From: an uncultured Ruminiclostridium sp.
GTDB taxonomy: Bacteria > Bacillota > Clostridia > Oscillospirales > Ruminococcaceae
Reading direction: 5' to 3'
NCBI GenBank assembly: GCA_947594425.1
Contig: CANQED010000009.1
Location: forward strand, 35,837 to 99,836
Length of the DNA stretch: 64,000 nt
A model generated the notes under the pieces. That model had not been told where the DNA came from, made no database searches, and saw only the letters and a program-made list of their open reading frames with translations. Position 1 is the stretch's first letter. The number at the start of each line of letters is the position of its first letter. Below, one piece after another: positions 25,305 through 34,289 of this stretch. The translations under genes were made by a program, and so were the position numbers.

Positions 25305-25775
25305 CTACTTGCCGATAATATCGGTGACCTCACCTATATACATGGTGTGCGGCGCTTCGTTTTGGTAGAAAGCCTCCACCGCGTCGGCGGGCATAAACGC
25401 TGTGTCCATATCCTGACGATATATCTTCTTGCAAATAAGCGTCATATGCGCCTGCTCGAAGGTCACCGCGCTGTCAAGCGCCTTTGGCGTAAGCCCCGAC
25501 GCGCTAACCTTGTCGGTATCTCTGCCCGAGAGAGTGCCGAGTGTAAGCAGCGCCCTCCTGTACTCTTCCGTAAAAAAGCTCAGCGTAAACACGCCGTTTT
25601 GCTCCATAAATTCGTGGGTATAGCGTATCGGCTTAACATACACCGTGGCGGTGGGCTTCCCCCACAAAGTACCTAATGCGCCCCAGCTTACGGTCATGGT
25701 GTTATAGTGTCCGATATCCCCCGCCGTCAGCAGCGCCCACTCTTTATCAAATATCTTAAATACGTCAGCCGTCAT
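25305..25775 (-). CDS. flavin reductase-like FMN-binding protein
   Basis: A 156-aa split-barrel protein. Seen: the KEWALLTAGDIGHYNTMTVSWGALGTLWGKP segment (about 10-40) and PIRYTHEFMEQNGVFTLSFF (about 48-68), typical of the flavoredoxin / flavin reductase-like group that binds FMN. It probably handles electrons in an anaerobic redox reaction. The partner is unknown. It is translated just before the MATE gene. Confidence 0.85.
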   Translation of the reverse strand: MTADVFKIFDKEWALLTAGDIGHYNTMTVSWGALGTLWGKPTATVYVKPIRYTHEFMEQNGVFTLSFFTEEYRRALLTLGTLSGRDTDKVSASGLTPKALDSAVTFEQAHMTLICKKIYRQDMDTAFMPADAVEAFYQNEAPHTMYIGEVTDIIGK

Positions 25776-25809
25776 TGTACAGCCGCCTCCTTGTGCTTTT
25801 GATGATTAT

Positions 25810-25838
25810 ATTTTAGCAGAAAATCGAGGGAATGTAAA
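25810..25838 (-). promoter_or_regulatory. promoter of flavin reductase-MATE operon
   Basis: TTTACA (25833-25838), 17-bp spacer, TAAAAT (25810-25815). AAGGAGG precedes the ATG at 25775. Confidence 0.7.
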
Positions 25839-25897
25839 GAGGGTGTGTGAAATAGATGGGGCGGGAAAATTTTGATAAATTTTTTTACAAAAAGGTA

Positions 25898-25926
25898 TTG
25901 AATATCTCCCCACAAAGTGATATAAT
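25898..25926 (+). promoter_or_regulatory. promoter of dusB and the following array
   Basis: TTGAAT (25898-25903), 17-bp spacer, TATAAT (25921-25926), about 48 nt of leader to the TTG start at 25980. Confidence 0.75.
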
Positions 25927-25979
25927 TACTGTGTAATGTGCCTTGCACAGCCTAACATATTTTTAGAGGAAATTCGGAT

Positions 25980-26954
25980 TTGAAATATATAACCATAGGA
26001 GACGTAAGGCTTGAGCGCACGGCGGTTTTGGCGCCGCTGGCGTCGGTCGCGGACTATGCGTTCAGGAGTATGTGCCGACGGTTCGGCGCGGCGGCGGTGA
26101 CGAGTGAAATGGTCAGCGCTAAGGGCGTATGCTACGGCGATCGCAAGAGCGACGCGCTTATGACCGTCACCGAGGGAGAAAGGCCGATGGCCGTGCAGCT
26201 ATTCGGGAGCGAGCCCGAATTTATGGCTAAGGCGGCCGTACTTGCCGCCGCGCACAAGCCCGACTTTATCGATATAAACTGCGGCTGCCCCGTAAATAAG
26301 GTCGTGTCGACCGGCGCGGGGGCGGCGCTGATGAAAGATATAGACCTGCTCGGCAGGATAGTAAAGGCCGTCAGCACCGCCGTAGATATACCCGTCACGG
26401 TCAAAATTAGGCGCGGCTGGTCGCTTAGCAGTGAAAACGCCGTAGAGGCGGCGCTGTGTGCCGAGGCTAACGGCGCGTGCGCGATAACCGTCCACGCCCG
26501 CACCAAAGAGCAGCTATACAGCGGCAAGGCCGACCTTGACACCATCGCGAGAGTGAAAAGGGCGGTAAAGATACCCGTAATAGGCAACGGCGATATAGAT
26601 TGTGCATACGCCGCAGAAGATATGTACAATAAAACGGGCTGCGACCTTGTTATGATAGGCAGGGCGGCGTGCGGCAAGCCGTGGATATTTGAGCAGGTGC
26701 GGCATTATCTGGACACGGGGGAAATTCTCCCCGACCCGCCCAAGGAGCGGCAATTAGAGATAATGACCGAGCATATAGAGCTGCTGGTAAAGGACAAGGG
26801 CGAATATATCGGAATGAAAGAGGCGCGCAAGCATACCGCGTGGTATCTTAAGGGTATGAAGAACGCCGCCGAATACCGCCGCAGGTGCGGGGCGCTGTCG
26901 ACGCTGTCGGATTATTATGAGCTGCTGGAGCTTGTTAAAAAAGAGAATTTATGA
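25980..26954 (+). CDS. dusB: tRNA-dihydrouridine synthase (DusB family)
   Basis: A 324-aa FMN enzyme that reduces uridines in tRNA D-loops with NAD(P)H. Seen: LAPLASVADYAFRSMCRRFGA (about 19-39), QLFGSEPE, IDINCGCPVNKVVSTGAGAALMKD (about 97-120) with the catalytic Cys of NCGCP, VKIRRGW, TVHARTKEQLYSG and MIGRAACGKPWIFEQ. The start is a TTG with AGAGGA nine bases upstream; no in-frame ATG lies nearby. It heads a same-strand gene array reaching 38,560. Confidence 0.93.
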   Translation: MKYITIGDVRLERTAVLAPLASVADYAFRSMCRRFGAAAVTSEMVSAKGVCYGDRKSDALMTVTEGERPMAVQLFGSEPEFMAKAAVLAAAHKPDFIDINCGCPVNKVVSTGAGAALMKDIDLLGRIVKAVSTAVDIPVTVKIRRGWSLSSENAVEAALCAEANGACAITVHARTKEQLYSGKADLDTIARVKRAVKIPVIGNGDIDCAYAAEDMYNKTGCDLVMIGRAACGKPWIFEQVRHYLDTGEILPDPPKERQLEIMTEHIELLVKDKGEYIGMKEARKHTAWYLKGMKNAAEYRRRCGALSTLSDYYELLELVKKENL

Positions 26955-26978
26955 CATTGTTCATAAGATGGTGATAAT

Positions 26979-28166
26979 ATGAAAGATATTAGATACAAGT
27001 TAAGGTCGCTGACCGCTTTTGACGTATCGGAGGACGAGCTGATAAAGCAGTTTTGCCGCCTGTCGGACAACGATATGGGCATGGCAATATCGGCGTACAC
27101 CGCGATAGCGAAGAAGCTTATCAGCGAGAATAAGACCCTCGCGGGGTATATCACCGAGCTTATGACGCACTGTGACTGCGAGCTGATAAAAAGCTATATC
27201 AGAGACGGCGACGAGCACCAGCTGTACGCGATACAGTACGACCTTTCGGTATTTAAAGAGCTTGCGTCATTGTCCGCGCACAAGCTAAAGGATATGCTGT
27301 ACGATAAATTTGCCGCCAACTTTATCTTTTCCCTGCCCGAATATGTGTGCGGGGGATTTGACTGCACGGCGGATTTTTTCATAGAGCATATACGCAAATA
27401 CGGCACGGGGATATTCTCCGCCTATAAGGCGTTTATGTGGCAGGACGGCGGGATACGCCCGATAGAGAGCCCCGACCCGATAAAGCTTAGTGACCTTAAA
27501 AAATACGAGGCGCAAAGAAAGCTCGTCGTGGATAACACCCTCGCCTTTTTGGCGGGACAGCCCGCGGACAACGCGCTGCTTTACGGCGACAGAGGCACGG
27601 GCAAATCCTCTACGATAAAGGCGCTGATAAACGAATACGACAGGCTCAGGATAATACAGCTCGACAAGACAGATATTAGCGCTCTGCCCGAGATATATAA
27701 GGCGGTAAAGGACAGCCCGCTTAAATTCATCATCTTTATAGACGACCTGTCTTTTGGGGAAGATGACGAGGGCTTTGGCACGCTGAAAAAGCTGTTAGAG
27801 GGCTCGCTGTGCGTAAGGCCGTCAAACACGCTGATATACGCCACCACCAACCGCAGACATCTTAAGAAAGAGACCGAGAGCAGCCGCACGGGCGATAATA
27901 TCCACCTAGCGGACGAGATAGACGAGAGCGTTTCGCTGTCCGACAGGTTCGGGCTGTTTATCACATTCCTCGCGCCGAATAAGGACGTATACCTCGAGAT
28001 AGTCCACGGCATAGCCTCAGACAGGGGTATAATTATAGATAAGGACAAGCTGTATAGGTGCGCCGAGAGGTTCGCGCTAAGGCGAGGCAGCCGCTCTCCC
28101 CGCACGGCAAGGCAGTTTGTGGACAGCATACAGTCAAAGATAGCGTTAGGGGTTGATATCGATTAA
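26979..28166 (+). CDS. DUF815-family AAA ATPase
   Basis: A 395-aa protein. Seen: a helical N-terminal half (about 1-170), Walker A GDRGTGKSSTIKAL (about 204-217), Walker B FIIFIDDLSF (about 245-254), and the ATTNRRHLKKE sensor-1 segment (about 283-293) characteristic of DUF815. Members resemble DnaC/replication-type AAA+ loaders but have no settled function. Its stop overlaps the next gene by 14 bases, implying co-translation. Confidence 0.88.
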   Translation: MKDIRYKLRSLTAFDVSEDELIKQFCRLSDNDMGMAISAYTAIAKKLISENKTLAGYITELMTHCDCELIKSYIRDGDEHQLYAIQYDLSVFKELASLSAHKLKDMLYDKFAANFIFSLPEYVCGGFDCTADFFIEHIRKYGTGIFSAYKAFMWQDGGIRPIESPDPIKLSDLKKYEAQRKLVVDNTLAFLAGQPADNALLYGDRGTGKSSTIKALINEYDRLRIIQLDKTDISALPEIYKAVKDSPLKFIIFIDDLSFGEDDEGFGTLKKLLEGSLCVRPSNTLIYATTNRRHLKKETESSRTGDNIHLADEIDESVSLSDRFGLFITFLAPNKDVYLEIVHGIASDRGIIIDKDKLYRCAERFALRRGSRSPRTARQFVDSIQSKIALGVDID

Positions 28167-29217
28167 GCACTCCCCCATTATTAGGATATTAGCGGCGGTA
28201 TGTGCGGCGGCTATAATGCTGACGGGCTGTGACAGGATAGTGCTCGTCCCCGGCAGGTCGAGCGGCCAAGTGTCAGAGCCTGATTTGTCTGTGTCCGAGC
28301 AGCCCGTATCGAGCGAGCAAGAGCTCAGCGCGTACCCCGTGGTGCTGGGCGGCACGGAGATAACAGGCGAGATAAAGAGCGTAGTGTCGCTTACTCCCGC
28401 GTATACCGAGATATTGTACGAGATGGGCGTCGGCGACAAGCTGAAAGCCGTCAGCAATTATTGCGACTATCCCGAGCAGGCGCAAAAGCTGCCTAAGGTG
28501 TCGAGCGGTACGAGTCCCGACATAGCCGCTATATCAGAGCTTAAGCCCGACCTGCTTATCACCGCTACCCCGCTGGTCACTAAGGACAAGACCGACCTTG
28601 AGGCCGAGGGTATAAAAATACTGACGATAACCGCCCCAAAGACGGTGGAAGAATTTGAGAACGTCTACAAGCTGATAGGACTTGCGTTTAACGGTCTGTT
28701 CACGGGAGAAGAAAAGGGTGAACAGTGCTTTAAGCCGCTGGCGGACGCTTTTGCCAAGGCTAAAAAGACCGAGCGCAAGAGCTTTGTATACATCACGGCG
28801 GCGCTCTCCCCTGCCGGGGGAGATACCTTTGAGAGCTCGGTATTGTCGCTTTTTGGCGAGAATTGTGCTAAAGACGGCACAGCGTATGACTTTGACATCA
28901 ATAAGCTTATAAATGATCAGCCCGACGTGATATTCTTAAATGACAATTTTTCGATAGAGGACCTGCAAAATAATGAGGTATATTCGCAGCTCGACGCGGT
29001 AAAGAACGGCGACGTGATACCGATAAGCAATCTCTATTTTGAGCGCCCGACCGCGAGAATGGTCGAGCTTATCGAGCTAATCACCGACAAGTTCGGCATA
29101 TCTCCCGAGGCGGCCGAGAAACCCGCAGCGACAAAGAAACCCACAGCGACCGATAAGCCCGAGGCGACCGAGGAGCCCGCAGATACGACAATTAAGCCCG
29201 ACGGGTCGGTCGGATAA
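28153..29217 (+). CDS. BtuF/FhuD-like substrate-binding lipoprotein
   Basis: A 354-aa cluster A-type (class III) solute-binding lipoprotein. Seen: signal peptide with lipobox IMLTGC (about 20-25), a Ser/Glu-rich linker, and a bilobal domain starting at about 75 with VVSLTPAYTEILYEMGVGDKLKAVSNYCDYP, the BtuF/FecB signature for cobalamin or Fe-siderophore binding. The C-terminus carries a Pro/Lys/Thr/Glu-rich repeat (KPAATKKPTATDKP type), unusual in the family. The start is a TTG inside the DUF815 gene with a poorly placed GGGG. No permease or ATPase gene is adjacent, so it is an orphan here. Confidence 0.85.
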   Translation: MISIKHSPIIRILAAVCAAAIMLTGCDRIVLVPGRSSGQVSEPDLSVSEQPVSSEQELSAYPVVLGGTEITGEIKSVVSLTPAYTEILYEMGVGDKLKAVSNYCDYPEQAQKLPKVSSGTSPDIAAISELKPDLLITATPLVTKDKTDLEAEGIKILTITAPKTVEEFENVYKLIGLAFNGLFTGEEKGEQCFKPLADAFAKAKKTERKSFVYITAALSPAGGDTFESSVLSLFGENCAKDGTAYDFDINKLINDQPDVIFLNDNFSIEDLQNNEVYSQLDAVKNGDVIPISNLYFERPTARMVELIELITDKFGISPEAAEKPAATKKPTATDKPEATEEPADTTIKPDGSVG

Positions 29218-29251
29218 TGATAAACATATACAAAAGAAGGAGCTTGTACAA

Positions 29252-31888
29252 ATGAAATGGACAGGACTTAACGATCTGAGAGAGAGCTATCTCAAATTTT
29301 TTGAGAGCAAGGGGCACCTTGTTATGCCGTCCGCTCCGCTCGTTCCGCAGGGGGATAATTCCGTACTGCTGATAAATGCGGGTATGACCCCGCTGAAAAA
29401 GTACTTTCAGGGGCTTGAGGAGCCGCCGCGCCATAGAGTTTCCACCTGCCAGAAGTGCATAAGGACGCCCGATATAGAGAATGTCGGCAAGACCGCGCGC
29501 CACGGCACGTATTTTGAGATGCTCGGCAATTTCTCATTCGGCGACTATTTTAAGACCGAGGCCATCGAGTGGGCGTGGGAGTATCTCACTAAGGTGCTCG
29601 AGATACCCGAGGACAGGCTGTGGGTGACGATATACGAGGAGGACGACGAAGCGGGCGAGATATGGGCGCAGAAGATAGGCGTACCGCGCGACCGCATAAT
29701 AAAGCTCGGCAAAAAGGACAACTTTTGGGAGCACGGCAGCGGGCCCTGCGGTCCGTGCTCGGAGATACACTTTGACAGGGGCGAGAAATACGGTCCGTTC
29801 GAGAGCTTTGAGCAGGCGGGCGACTGCGACCGCATTATCGAGATATGGAACCTCGTATTCACTCAATTTGACAACGACGGCAAGGGCAACTACACACAGC
29901 TAGCCACGAAGAATATAGACACCGGTATGGGGCTTGAGCGGCTGGCATGCGTTATGCAGGACGTAGACAACCTGTTCGAGGTGGATACAATTAAGAACAT
30001 CATCGAGCAGATAAGCCGCATAGCGGGGGTAAAGTACAAAGAGGACGAGCGATCCGACGTATCTATCCGCGTTATAACCGACCATATACGCTCGGCGACG
30101 TTTATGACCTCGGACGGCATACGCCCGTCAAACGAGGGTCGCGGCTATGTGCTCAGACGGCTTATACGCCGCGCGGCTCGCCACGGCAGACTGCTGGGCG
30201 TCAACCGCCCGTTCTTATACGAGATATGCGACGCGGTGATAAATGAGAATAAGACCGCCTACCCCGAATTAGAAGAAAAGCGCGAGTATATCAAGAAAGT
30301 GATAAGGACCGAGGAAGAGAGCTTTGCTAAGACCGTCGAAAAGGGCATGCAGATACTCGACGAGTTTATAAATCAGCTTTCCGAGGAGAACAATATCAAC
30401 CCCGTACTAAGCGGAGAAAATCTCTTTAAGCTGCACGACACCTACGGCTTTCCGATAGACCTTACGAGAGAAATTCTCGAAGAGCGCAGCATAGGGATAG
30501 ACGAGGATAAATTTAAGCAGCTTATGGAGGAGCAAAGGCAAAAAGCGCGCTCTAACCAAGCGTTCAAGGGAGGCTGGGACGAGGCTGCGGCCGACGCGAT
30601 AAGCTCGCTGACCACCGAGTTTGTGGGGTACACTACGCTAAAATCGGACAGCACGATAATCGCAATACTTAAGGACGGGGCGTCGGCGGAGACCTGCGGC
30701 GAGGGCGACGACGCGGCGATAGTGCTCGATATCACGCCTTTTTATGCCGAGAGCGGCGGTCAGGTCGGCGACACCGGTACAATTATCGCGGGAGACAATG
30801 TGCTCAGCGTCATAGATACCAAAAAGACGGCGGCGGGACAGTACGTCTGCTACTGCCATGTAGACAGCGGCAGCTTTTACGTAGACGACAAGGTTATCGC
30901 CGAGGTGAACCGCGAAAAGCGCGAGGCCACCATGCGCAACCACACCTGCGCCCACCTGCTGCAGGCGGCGCTTAGGCAGGTGCTCGGCGACCATGTTCAT
31001 CAGGCGGGCTCATATGTAGACCCGTACAGGTGCCGCTTTGACTTCAGCCATTTCAGCGCTATGACTAAGCAGGAGATAGCCGAGACCGAACGGCTCGTAA
31101 ACGAGGCCATACTCAAGGGTATGCCCGTAGTGACCGAAGAGCTGCCGATAGCCGAGGCTCGCAAAAAGGGCGCTATGGCTTTATTCGGCGAGAAATACGG
31201 CGATATAGTAAGGGTCGTGCAGGCGGGCGACTTTTCGACCGAGTTTTGCGGCGGCACTCACCTAGACAACACCGCAAAGGCGGGGCTGTTTAAGATAATC
31301 GCCGAGTCCTCGGTATCCTCGGGGGTCCGCCGCATAGAGGCGGTGACGGGCTATGGCGTGCTCGACGCGCTGGAGCAGTCCAACGCTATGGTGGGCTCTG
31401 CGGCGCAGATATTTAAATTATCCAACCCCTCCGCCCTTATACAAAAGTGCGAAAATCTTATGAATGAGATGCACGATATGCAAAACGAGATAGACCGTCT
31501 TAACCGCATGGTATCTGCGGGACAGCTAAAGAACATCCTCGACGACCCGAGGGAGGTAAACGGCATTAAGCTGTACTCAGCTATGCTGACGGGCGTTACC
31601 GGCGACAGCCTGAGAAAAGCGGGCGATGAGGTAAAGAATATCGGCGGCTCATATATCGCGCTGCTCGCGGGGACCGACGGGGACAAGGGCAACTTCTTAT
31701 GCGTATGCAGCCCCGACGCGGTGGCAAAGGGCGCTAACGCGGGCAAGATAGTAAAGGAGATATCCGCTATTGCGGGTGGCAAAGGCGGAGGTCGCCCCGA
31801 CAACGCTATGGCGGGAATAGCCGACCTTACCAAAATAGACGAGGCTCTTATGGCGCTGGAAAGCGTTGTCAAGGCTCTTATCGGCTGA
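29252..31888 (+). CDS. alaS: alanyl-tRNA synthetase
   Basis: The 878-aa, full-length enzyme that charges tRNA-Ala. Seen: class II motifs in GHLVMPSAPLVPQGDNSVLLINAGM and RHGTYFEMLGNFSFGDYF, the GSGPCGPCSEIHFD region, editing-domain zinc ligands NHTCAHLLQ (about 562-570) and CGGTHL (about 665), and a C-terminal Gly-rich GGKGGGRP region of the C-Ala domain. GAAGGAG lies upstream of the ATG. The gap before it is only 34 bases, too short for a T-box. Confidence 0.97.
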   Translation: MKWTGLNDLRESYLKFFESKGHLVMPSAPLVPQGDNSVLLINAGMTPLKKYFQGLEEPPRHRVSTCQKCIRTPDIENVGKTARHGTYFEMLGNFSFGDYFKTEAIEWAWEYLTKVLEIPEDRLWVTIYEEDDEAGEIWAQKIGVPRDRIIKLGKKDNFWEHGSGPCGPCSEIHFDRGEKYGPFESFEQAGDCDRIIEIWNLVFTQFDNDGKGNYTQLATKNIDTGMGLERLACVMQDVDNLFEVDTIKNIIEQISRIAGVKYKEDERSDVSIRVITDHIRSATFMTSDGIRPSNEGRGYVLRRLIRRAARHGRLLGVNRPFLYEICDAVINENKTAYPELEEKREYIKKVIRTEEESFAKTVEKGMQILDEFINQLSEENNINPVLSGENLFKLHDTYGFPIDLTREILEERSIGIDEDKFKQLMEEQRQKARSNQAFKGGWDEAAADAISSLTTEFVGYTTLKSDSTIIAILKDGASAETCGEGDDAAIVLDITPFYAESGGQVGDTGTIIAGDNVLSVIDTKKTAAGQYVCYCHVDSGSFYVDDKVIAEVNREKREATMRNHTCAHLLQAALRQVLGDHVHQAGSYVDPYRCRFDFSHFSAMTKQEIAETERLVNEAILKGMPVVTEELPIAEARKKGAMALFGEKYGDIVRVVQAGDFSTEFCGGTHLDNTAKAGLFKIIAESSVSSGVRRIEAVTGYGVLDALEQSNAMVGSAAQIFKLSNPSALIQKCENLMNEMHDMQNEIDRLNRMVSAGQLKNILDDPREVNGIKLYSAMLTGVTGDSLRKAGDEVKNIGGSYIALLAGTDGDKGNFLCVCSPDAVAKGANAGKIVKEISAIAGGKGGGRPDNAMAGIADLTKIDEALMALESVVKALIG

Positions 31889-31903
31889 CAGAAAGGAATT
31901 ATT

Positions 31904-32242
31904 ATGGACTGCGTATTCTGTGGGATAATCTCGGGGGACATCCCCTCAAATAAGGTATACGAAAGCGAGAACGTGCTTGCCTTTAGGGACATCAACCCCA
32001 TGGCTCCGGTGCACATACTTATTGTACCGAAAAAGCACATCAGCGGTGCCGACGCCCTTGATGAAGGCAACGTCGGGGTGGTTAGCGAGATAATGCTCAC
32101 CGCGCGTATGCTTGCCGAAAAGGAGGGTCTTAAGGACGGCTGGCGGCTTGTCACCAACGTCGGCGAGCACGGCGGACAGACGGTAAAGCATCTGCATTTT
32201 CATTTATTAGGCGGCAAAAAGCTGAGTGTGGAGCTTGCCTAA
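31904..32242 (+). CDS. HIT-family hydrolase (HINT-like)
   Basis: A 112-aa histidine-triad protein. Seen: the opening CVFCGIISGDIPSNKVYESENVLAFRD and the catalytic HLHFHLLGG triad (about 100-108). Such enzymes cleave purine nucleoside phosphoramidates or aminoacyl-adenylates, which fits its place 15 bases after alaS as a clean-up enzyme. The link to alaS is inferred. Confidence 0.93.
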   Translation: MDCVFCGIISGDIPSNKVYESENVLAFRDINPMAPVHILIVPKKHISGADALDEGNVGVVSEIMLTARMLAEKEGLKDGWRLVTNVGEHGGQTVKHLHFHLLGGKKLSVELA

Positions 32243-32255
32243 AGGATAAAAATAT

Positions 32256-34289
32256 ATGAGGCAGAAATTGGCGTATGCGGGGTTTTCATATCTTGGCGCA
32301 ATGATTTTTGCCTCTGTTTTTATTTCCTACAATGCGGACATAAGCGTTTATATCACCATAGCGCTGCTGATAATATTTGTGCTGTCGGTGGTACTTAAAA
32401 AGCCTATACCCGCCGTGATAAGCATATTTGCGGCTATAGGCACGGCGGCATTTACGATAAGCTTTTGCGCGCTAACGGCACAGCTTAGCTTTGCCGACGG
32501 AAATATCTATAATATTGACGCGGTCGTAAACGAAAAGTGCGAGCTTGGCAACGACCTGTCAAATTATATCCTCGAGTGCGGGTCACGGCTCGGCAGGGTA
32601 AAATTTATCCTCACCTCGGACGATATAGACGTTACTGTCGGCGACAGGATAAGCTGCTCGGTAAAGTTTGAGCCGATAAAGAGCGGCGCGTTTTCCTCCG
32701 ACAGCTATTATCTCTCGCGAGGGATAGCGCTGAGGGCTATGCCGCGATCAAGCTTGACTTATACAAAAAGCGACAAGAATTTCCTTAGCGTTATTCTCTC
32801 CTACCGAGACTATCTGTCCGACATTATCGGCAGGAATTGTCCCGACGAGGGCGGCGCGCTGATGAAGGGGATATTTCTCGGCGACAAGAGCGACATTTCC
32901 TATATCGACAGGTACAATATCAAGGCGGCGGGTGCGGCTCACCTGACCGCGGTATCCGGTATGCATATGACCATGCTGATACATATCCTTAACGCGCTTT
33001 TGATGCTATTGGGGATAGGCAGGCTGCCGAGGACAAGGACGGCGCTCACCCTCGCGGCGACGGTACTTATGATGATATTCTTCGGGCTAAAGGGCTCGGT
33101 AATGCGCGCGGGGATAATGCTGATAATTCACTACGGCGGCGAGCTGTTCTTTAGAAAGAGTTCCTGCCTTAATTCGATAGGTGCGGCGGTGCTTATTATA
33201 CTGACCGCAGACCCGCTCGCGGCATTGGACGCGGGGCTCGTGTTCTCGGCGGTGACGACTATAGGCGCGGGCGCGGCGGCTCCGGCACTGTCTAAGCAGA
33301 TAAAGAAGAAGATAACGCGCGGCGAGAATATCACCGACGCGGTATGCTGTTCGGTATGCGCGGCGTTATTCGCGGTGCCGCTGTCGGCGGTGTATTTTAA
33401 TATGCTGCCGCTGTACGGGATATTCGTATCTTTGGCGTGTGTACCTTTTTTTACCGTGAGCCTTATATTTTTGCTGCTGTTTGCGCTGACGGGAGGAATG
33501 CTCGGGGTATTGCTTATCCCTGCGCACATATGCTGTACGGTGATGGACAGGATATTTTCTTTTGCGGCGGCTCTGCCCTGCTCGCACTTTGGGGTAAACG
33601 ACACTGTCAAGCTGACGATAATAGCGGCGGCGGGGATAGTATTGCCAGCCTACGCCGTATTTAAAAAGCACCGCATTATCACCGTCGCGGCGGGGAGCGC
33701 ATCTGCCGCGATAATAACCGCGCTCGTTATGAATATCACCAACGACGCGGACGCGGTGAGGGTGCTCCCCTACTCCGACGGTGAGAACGGCTGCGTGCTT
33801 ATCATAAGCAAAGAGTGCAGCGGCGCCGTCATAATAGGCGGAGGCGACAGAGCGGCGCAATTGCTCTATTCTGCGGTGCTCAGCAATAATATACGGCGCT
33901 TAGACTTTTTACAGCTTGCCTCCGATGAAGAAAATTCTATCGGCGTGTATAAGGACATTTTTGCCGATATGGCCGAGGTAATTTTGAGCGAGAGCGAGCG
34001 GTACTATGAATTCTTAGGCTACGCCGATACGATAACGGCAGATAACGACGTGCTGTACGCTAACTTTTACGGGGTGGACATATGCGCCGCAAAGAGCGCC
34101 GTAGACGGGTATATCCCCGATATAGGGATATATTCGGATAAAGGCGACGTGTGCGCGGACATTGAGATGTATTTTGATAAAGACTGTATGGACGGGATAA
34201 ATCTCTACTACAATGAGACCGTGATAAATATATATCCCGACGGTTCGACAAGGATAACGAAAGGAGGAGATCTGTATGACGACCGATGA
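32256..34289 (+). CDS. comEC: ComEC/Rec2-like DNA uptake channel with degenerate C-terminal domain
   Basis: A 677-aa membrane protein. Seen: two or three helices at 10-70, an OB-like domain (about 85-150), and the competence domain (about 190-480) with the HLTAVSGMHM motif (about 228-237) and ~8 further helices. The C-terminal part (about 500-665) aligns in position with the metallo-beta-lactamase domain of ComEC but lacks its HxHxDH ligands: where they are expected the sequence reads LDFLQLASDEENSIG. The channel is plausible while the hydrolase is probably dead. Overlaps holA by 14 bases. Confidence 0.87.
   Translation: MRQKLAYAGFSYLGAMIFASVFISYNADISVYITIALLIIFVLSVVLKKPIPAVISIFAAIGTAAFTISFCALTAQLSFADGNIYNIDAVVNEKCELGNDLSNYILECGSRLGRVKFILTSDDIDVTVGDRISCSVKFEPIKSGAFSSDSYYLSRGIALRAMPRSSLTYTKSDKNFLSVILSYRDYLSDIIGRNCPDEGGALMKGIFLGDKSDISYIDRYNIKAAGAAHLTAVSGMHMTMLIHILNALLMLLGIGRLPRTRTALTLAATVLMMIFFGLKGSVMRAGIMLIIHYGGELFFRKSSCLNSIGAAVLIILTADPLAALDAGLVFSAVTTIGAGAAAPALSKQIKKKITRGENITDAVCCSVCAALFAVPLSAVYFNMLPLYGIFVSLACVPFFTVSLIFLLLFALTGGMLGVLLIPAHICCTVMDRIFSFAAALPCSHFGVNDTVKLTIIAAAGIVLPAYAVFKKHRIITVAAGSASAAIITALVMNITNDADAVRVLPYSDGENGCVLIISKECSGAVIIGGGDRAAQLLYSAVLSNNIRRLDFLQLASDEENSIGVYKDIFADMAEVILSESERYYEFLGYADTITADNDVLYANFYGVDICAAKSAVDGYIPDIGIYSDKGDVCADIEMYFDKDCMDGINLYYNETVINIYPDGSTRITKGGDLYDDR

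Noticed and set aside
29217..29252. T-box or riboswitch upstream of alaS
   Set aside because: Only 34 bases separate it from the previous gene; no leader structure is possible there.
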